Below are positions 60,901-64,000 of a stretch of 64,000 nt of DNA, in pieces. The DNA is from Siphonodentalium dalli (lineage: Eukaryota > Mollusca > Scaphopoda > Gadilida > Siphonodentaliidae): contig CP136065.1 in NCBI GenBank assembly GCA_032622095.1, positions 35,188,732 through 35,252,731 on the forward strand, in the 5' to 3' direction. Position 1 is the stretch's first letter. Each line of letters begins with the position of its first letter. A model generated the notes under the pieces. That model saw only the letters and a program-made list of their open reading frames with translations, ran no database searches and was not told the DNA's origin. A program made the position numbers and the translations under genes.

Positions 60901-61945
60901 TTGTGCCATCAATGAGAACGAGGCATGTAACCATTCAGAAGAAGATCGAGCTATAACCGGAGTGTGGACCACGCCAGAATTATTCAAAGCAATGGATGTT
61001 GGCTACAAAATACTTGATGTGTACCAAATTTGGCATTGGACAGATTGGACAGATGAAATATACAAATCCTATATCGATAAACATCTAAAGATCAAACAGG
61101 AATGTAGTGGTTATCCATTTGGTGTTGAGACAGAAGAACAGAAACAAAAGTTTGTACAGGATTATTATGCAGCTGAGGGTATAAAATTGGAGAACATCGA
61201 GAAGAATCCAGGAAAACGTCAAATATCTAAAATTATGATTAATTGTATATGGGGTAAGAACGCACAAAGAAATCTTATGTCAAAAACAGAGTATGTGGAT
61301 AAACCATCACGTTATTTTGAATTGCTTACTAGTAACAATATAATTGTTCAAAATGTTACACTTCTTGATGGTGACAAATTCATTCTGGTAAATTATGTTG
61401 ACATCTTAGATAATATTGAACCTCATCATTCAGCAAATGTTGTTGTTGCTTCTTTTGTTACAGCGTATGCAAGATTACAATTGTATAAAGTTTTAGAAAA
61501 ACTTGGAGATAGAGTGCTGTATTTTGATACAGACAGCTGTATGTATGTCAGTGATCCATCAAAGAAGAACATCAAAACTATCGAAGGAAGATTGGGGAAA
61601 TGGAGCGACGAACATCCAGATGCAAAGATTGTCAAATTTGTTGGACTTGGGCCAAAGAACTACGGATATGAATACATCAAAGATGGGAGAAGATACACCA
61701 AATGTAAGGTAAAAGGTATCACTCTTGATTACAGCACAAGTCAAAAAGTTAATTTTGAAACAATGGTACAATGTGTTAATGATCGTGAAAATTTCAAAAC
61801 TGTTGTTGAGTATCCTTCCAGAATTAAAAGACAAAAGAACCATCACTTGATTAGTGAGTGTCAAACCAAAACTTTCAGATCGGTGTACACAAAACGAAAA
61901 CTCGTCAATGGTATTCATACATACCCATACGGATGGAGATGTTGA
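57872..61945 (+). CDS. Protein-primed family B DNA polymerase, Polinton/adintovirus type (1357 aa)
   Basis: Replicates the element, probably from a protein primer. Residues 1-32 are shared with the zinc-knuckle protein, and 31-78 are four acidic 12-residue repeats (ESDMETDEAESE). Residues 266-378 have an OTU-like layout (Cys270 in DDVMCMARSIVVG, His375 in NNNHFDTI). Cys/His pairs from 392 to 497 suggest zinc fingers. The 3'-5' exonuclease motifs are FFDFE (516-520), HNAQGYD (589-595) and YCKSD (716-720). Residues 828-882 (NGCLFHGCPKCY, then LGYRVESIWEH) resemble the Vsr-like nuclease insertion of Polinton polymerases. Polymerase motifs are A DVCSLYP (941-947), B KIMINCIWGK (1120-1129) and C YFDTDS (1217-1222). 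The C-terminus (VYTKRKL...YPYGW) is typical, so the gene looks full length. Motif B has Cys-Ile-Trp where Ser-x-Tyr is usual. Confidence 0.96.
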   Translation: MFKRIKRPVSDDSASEEDIVRKRPRPAVIEESEMETDEAESEESDMETDEAESEESDMETDEAESEESDMETDGGESEESSSDGQIGRGRRQNREIGGKRKRSLARERVVFNPTKYFKLELNSEKFSRKFKSASRQFGVKFEKFTDPIENIPEIFEKLTEELKQKCSANEKTRIRVTINRPGLDMNIFIPFTKASELNGETLMDNIQNVVQSNADFTIHDGALNFEIFVTDIPEGGTRHSLHYGPFADKNKLTKVKRSIVRIENADDVMCMARSIVVGMCKADSDGSACWSKKWKRIRQSIYTAQTDAAKNLLNRAGIPHDTVCSINEFHKIQEILYPEYVVKIYNEFAGAGFLFEPAEMCSESKCVHIYYNNNHFDTITSIKGFLGTSYYCEFCDIGFKSRGDHRCRFVCACWSLTQCNFTNLVKCRTCRRSFRSKSCFDNHLKTEGKQKRKICDLVQLCNICDEEFLINKSNRHICAGLKKCKHCKEIVEADHRCYIPKYESPEKKPAKIPYVFFDFECRQDTGVHIPNFCVAHTACGDCMCKPIEEKCETCGPDSREFVFKGDNVLTDFTNWLFHQDHKGCVAIAHNAQGYDAQFLLQALIQSGIHKPELIMNGNKILSLKCNSVKVIDSLSFLMMPLSKFPQTFQLNEMAKGHFPHWANSPKFQNYIGPYLACDYYKPDMMSVENREKFFEWYNEKIENYAIFNFQEEIEKYCKSDVDILRRGCGKFRKYILETEQIDPFIESITLAQVCNLAWRKNSMPEKTIGIIPDGGYPCAKNYSMKAIRWLQHISLSRMITIKHALNGGEIKIGGHYVDGYEEATRTVFEMNGCLFHGCPKCYNNRQYKNPYTMLTMEELYTRTQQKKDELESLGYRVESIWEHQIDERMKSDVKFKQQMESFYKHRDPILPREALFGGRTNAIKLYEEIDQDSTKEIKFIDVCSLYPFCNKYKFYPVGHPEILSQEQIDQEHIRDYAGLVKCTILPPSKLYIPVLPIHCNKKMVFTLCNTCAINENEACNHSEEDRAITGVWTTPELFKAMDVGYKILDVYQIWHWTDWTDEIYKSYIDKHLKIKQECSGYPFGVETEEQKQKFVQDYYAAEGIKLENIEKNPGKRQISKIMINCIWGKNAQRNLMSKTEYVDKPSRYFELLTSNNIIVQNVTLLDGDKFILVNYVDILDNIEPHHSANVVVASFVTAYARLQLYKVLEKLGDRVLYFDTDSCMYVSDPSKKNIKTIEGRLGKWSDEHPDAKIVKFVGLGPKNYGYEYIKDGRRYTKCKVKGITLDYSTSQKVNFETMVQCVNDRENFKTVVEYPSRIKRQKNHHLISECQTKTFRSVYTKRKLVNGIHTYPYGWRC
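57962..58105 (+). repeat. Four 36-bp repeats encoding an acidic tract in the polymerase
   Basis: Each unit encodes the 12 residues ESDMETDEAESE with small changes in the first and last unit. The inverted repeat ends within the first six bases of the first unit, so this tract is specific to the polymerase copy. Length probably varies between copies of the element. Confidence 0.9.
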
Positions 61946-61961
61946 GTCATTTCATGTCAAG

Positions 61962-62558
61962 ATGTTGGCAGGAGTAGTACCTCCAGAAATTGCTGAGAAG
62001 ATTTATGGATATTTGGTGGCACAGTCAACGCTTATTCCAGAGATAAAGAAGGAATTACAAGAAGTCTGGTTTGAAAGAGAAAAGAAAGCAATACTACGAT
62101 GCTGTGATGTCGGCGAATGTTTACAGAGATTGGCCTATCTTGAGTCAAGTATATCTTCTCATTTCTCTCAAAAATATATTGAATCATTTATTAAATTCAA
62201 AACATTTTTTCTCATTGAAAAAATATCTGATTTTTGGACATTTGGTGGTGATCAACACCATTTAGATATAGATTTAGGAACTTTTGATGAACATGACTAT
62301 ATTCATTATACAAAGTATGAAGATCATTTTCCTCTTGCTGGGGGAACTTTTGAATCAGATCCTAGGATCTATGGGTATTTGTTAACAAAAACAATGTCAA
62401 CATATGCAAAAATTCAAAACATTTTGGGGGATGATTTTTTTATTTACAGAACAAAGTACAGAAGAATAGAAGACTATGATAATTGGATTATTGAAATGTA
62501 TGGAAATGTTTACAGCTTTGGAGATTTCTCTTTAAGAACTAAATTCACACGTCGTTAA
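61962..62558 (+). CDS. Unknown protein between polymerase and ATPase (198 aa)
   Basis: The start is the ATG at 61962, 16 nt after the polymerase stop, with A at -3; an in-frame ATG at 61908 inside the polymerase gene would add 18 residues and is possible. The N-terminus (VPPEIAEKIYGYLVAQ) could be a short F-box-like or helical segment. The rest is rich in aromatic residues (FWTFGGDQHHLDIDL, HDYIHYTKYEDHF) and charged, with no signal peptide or membrane segment. I recognise no family. Its place between replication and packaging genes suggests a virion or replication accessory role. It is tightly packed, with 33 nt to the ATPase. Confidence 0.7.
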   Translation: MLAGVVPPEIAEKIYGYLVAQSTLIPEIKKELQEVWFEREKKAILRCCDVGECLQRLAYLESSISSHFSQKYIESFIKFKTFFLIEKISDFWTFGGDQHHLDIDLGTFDEHDYIHYTKYEDHFPLAGGTFESDPRIYGYLLTKTMSTYAKIQNILGDDFFIYRTKYRRIEDYDNWIIEMYGNVYSFGDFSLRTKFTRR

Positions 62559-62591
62559 GTTCACTCTCTGATTAGACATCAAAGTGACAAC

Positions 62592-63242
62592 ATGGAAGAA
62601 TCTTTACTTTTCCAACATCCGTGTAATTTCTTTATCAGCGGACCTAGTGGATCAGGTAAAACAGAATTTGTTAAAAAAGTTATTGAATTTAAACACGATT
62701 TATTCCAAACACCACCAAAGAAAATAGTTTGGTGTTACAAAGAATGGCAAGACACATACAATCGTATAAAAGAAATTGATAACGTTAAGTTTATCGATGG
62801 TATTCCAGACGATGATGAGGAAATTGTATCAGATAAATCATTTCCTCATCTTGTTGTTTTCGATGACATGATGGGGGAACAAGATGAAGACAAAATAATG
62901 CTTTGGTTTACTAGAAAAGGTCATCATCGAAATGCTTCAATAATTTACATTACTCAAAACATGTTCCAAAAATCAAAAAGTAGCAGAACTATAAGTTTGA
63001 ATGCACACTACATGGTTTTATTTCAAAGCGTTCGAGATAAAAATCAAATAAAAGTTTTGGCTCATCAAATGCAAACCAATCATTTGAAACAAGCATACGA
63101 AGATGCAACTTCAATAAATCATGGATATATTTTAGTAGATTTTCATCCTAGAACAGAAAATTATTTGCGAATTAGAACTGATATTTTCCATAAATGGTTG
63201 ACAGCTAATGACCGAGGTCCTGTCATATATTCAAAAGTATAA
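62592..63242 (+). CDS. Genome-packaging ATPase, A32/FtsK-HerA type (216 aa)
   Basis: Residues 17-24 GPSGSGKT are the Walker A motif, and 86-94 HLVVFDDMM is Walker B with adjacent acids Asp91 and Asp92. IIYITQNMF (117-125) is the sensor-like Gln motif that follows in this family. An Arg-rich stretch (RKGHHR, 108-113) is a candidate arginine finger. The length fits the compact packaging ATPases of Polintons, adintoviruses and virophages, which pump dsDNA into preformed capsids. Its presence implies the element is, or descends from, a particle-forming virus. The N-terminus is short, with the P-loop starting at residue 17, which supports the chosen ATG. Confidence 0.93.
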   Translation: MEESLLFQHPCNFFISGPSGSGKTEFVKKVIEFKHDLFQTPPKKIVWCYKEWQDTYNRIKEIDNVKFIDGIPDDDEEIVSDKSFPHLVVFDDMMGEQDEDKIMLWFTRKGHHRNASIIYITQNMFQKSKSSRTISLNAHYMVLFQSVRDKNQIKVLAHQMQTNHLKQAYEDATSINHGYILVDFHPRTENYLRIRTDIFHKWLTANDRGPVIYSKV

Positions 63243-63276
63243 ATTCAGTTGTTGTTATTTTTTTCATTTTAGAACC

Positions 63277-63864
63277 ATGTCGTCCACCGAGATGTTTAGT
63301 CGTGATGAACTGTCACAAATTATAAATTTCTTCACTTTTGCAGCTGAATTATTTCTTGAAAATGATTGGAAATTACCATCACAGACAAAAAAGTTTTTTC
63401 AGAGAAATAAAAATGTTCTTAAAAAAATCTCTGATCGATCAACTGATATGGAAACAAAACGCAAATTAATTTTACAACGAGGTGGTAGTGGGTTTCTTGG
63501 AGGAGTTTTAATTAGAAGTCTTTTGAAAAATTCATTTGAACAAACTGGTAGACAATCTAAAAGTAAATCAAAGGTTTCTCCAAAACGTTCAAAGATTACT
63601 CGGAAGCAAACACAACAAAGAGGTAATCAAAAAGAATCTAAACGTAAAACAAAGCTTTCTCTAAATCATTCAAAGTTTACACCGATGCAAACTCAACAAA
63701 ATCAACATTCTAAATTTACACCTATACCTTCTCAGCAGAACCCTCAACATCAACCGTTACAAAAAAAACCAGTTATTGATCTTGAATTTTCAAAATTTAT
63801 GCCGTTGTCTGATGCATCGAAATCTGCATTCGAAGCTTTAGAATGGTTCAATCCGAAAAGATAA
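63277..63864 (+). CDS. Basic protein with GG-F-L-GG motif, candidate virion core protein (195 aa)
   Basis: The start is the first ATG after a pyrimidine-rich tract (TTTTTTTCATTTTAG); a longer frame from 63208 would overlap the ATPase end. Residues 61-84 (KRKLILQRGGSGFLGGVLIR) match in pattern the short hydrophobic GG-F-L segment, preceded by a KRK-L-QRGG stretch, that recurs in Polinton/adintovirus proteins often compared with adenovirus core or membrane-active peptides; this is from memory of the family. The middle is Lys/Arg rich. An SKxTPxxTQQ-like motif recurs at about 104, 131, 144 and 171 (RSKITRKQTQQ, HSKFTPMQTQQ, HSKFTPIPSQQ, FSKFMPLSD), which looks like an internal peptide repeat. 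The basic charge fits DNA condensation. Confidence 0.65.
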   Translation: MSSTEMFSRDELSQIINFFTFAAELFLENDWKLPSQTKKFFQRNKNVLKKISDRSTDMETKRKLILQRGGSGFLGGVLIRSLLKNSFEQTGRQSKSKSKVSPKRSKITRKQTQQRGNQKESKRKTKLSLNHSKFTPMQTQQNQHSKFTPIPSQQNPQHQPLQKKPVIDLEFSKFMPLSDASKSAFEALEWFNPKR

Positions 63865-63920
63865 AAGATGAAACATATAATTTTTCTGCTCATTTTGAGA
63901 CAACTACTTAGACTGTGAAG

Positions 63921-64000
63921 ATGCCTTCAAAAACTAAGAGCCGGAAAGCACCGCTGATAAAAAAATATGGTGAGTTGATTGTTGCAATGAGTAAAGTTCC
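63921..64000 (+). CDS. Start of a further basic protein, cut by the window end
   Basis: An ATG at 63921 opens a frame that is still open at position 64000, 26 codons later. The visible N-terminus (MPSKTKSRKAPLIKKYGELI) is basic and then helical. It resembles the lead-in of other small Polinton/adintovirus structural proteins, but too little is visible to name it. Gene spacing (56 nt after the previous stop) fits the compact layout to its left. Confidence 0.5.
   Translation, partial: MPSKTKSRKAPLIKKYGELIVAMSKV

Noticed and set aside
53429-64000. Integrase, major capsid, penton or protease genes, and terminal inverted repeats
   Set aside because: I looked for these Polinton hallmarks in all frames here and found none. 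They may lie beyond 64000, so absence from the element is not claimed.

Overview
The window is animal (metazoan) DNA, probably from an invertebrate; the species cannot be named from the sequence. It has two very different parts. Positions 1-53428 are a head-to-tail tandem array of a 3.23 kb AT-rich monomer (16 full copies plus a truncated 17th) with no convincing gene. Positions 53429-64000 hold part of a Polinton/adintovirus-like (Maverick) dsDNA element, either an endogenous virus or a large self-replicating transposon. It has a protein-primed family B DNA polymerase, an A32/FtsK-type packaging ATPase and small structural or accessory genes. The animal assignment rests on four small genes that end in sequences matching the metazoan replication-dependent histone mRNA 3' stem-loop.

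Array. The copies begin at 1, 3232, 6463, 9691, 12923, 16159, 19391, 22624, 25856, 29095, 32336, 35567, 38798, 42036, 45272, 48500 and 51730. They are nearly identical and differ by homopolymer lengths and scattered substitutions, many shared by neighbouring copies. Each monomer carries a fold-back element of about 0.94 kb built from nested hairpins, four copies of a 14-bp motif resembling TGTCCACACCGCGA, two variable G runs, and a possible decayed exon. The array stops at 53428 and is followed by a 276-bp palindrome made of eight copies of a 17-bp motif.

Element, left part (53858-56965). Two tandem expression cassettes each consist of a leftward gene, a shared divergent promoter of about 0.6 kb and a rightward gene. 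Every one of the four genes ends in a histone-type stem-loop (two loops for one gene) 14-22 nt after its stop. The regulatory shells of the two cassettes are clear duplicates, but the four proteins are not visibly related: a 154-aa OTU-like protein with Ser at the nucleophile position, 162-aa and 116-aa proteins of unknown function, and a 62-aa basic protein.

Element, right part (57040-64000). A leftward CCHC zinc-knuckle gene and the rightward 1357-aa polymerase gene diverge from a 198-bp-arm inverted repeat. The arms contain both TATA boxes, both leaders and the first 32 codons, so the two proteins share one N-terminus. After the polymerase come a 198-aa unknown, the packaging ATPase, a basic protein with the GG-F-L-GG motif seen in Polinton/adintovirus core-like proteins, and the start of another basic protein cut by the window edge. 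Capsid, protease and integrase genes are not in view and may lie beyond 64000, so completeness cannot be judged.

Inferred scheme: polymerase replicates, ATPase packages and the basic proteins are virion or core candidates. The histone-type cassettes may tie early accessory genes to host S phase.
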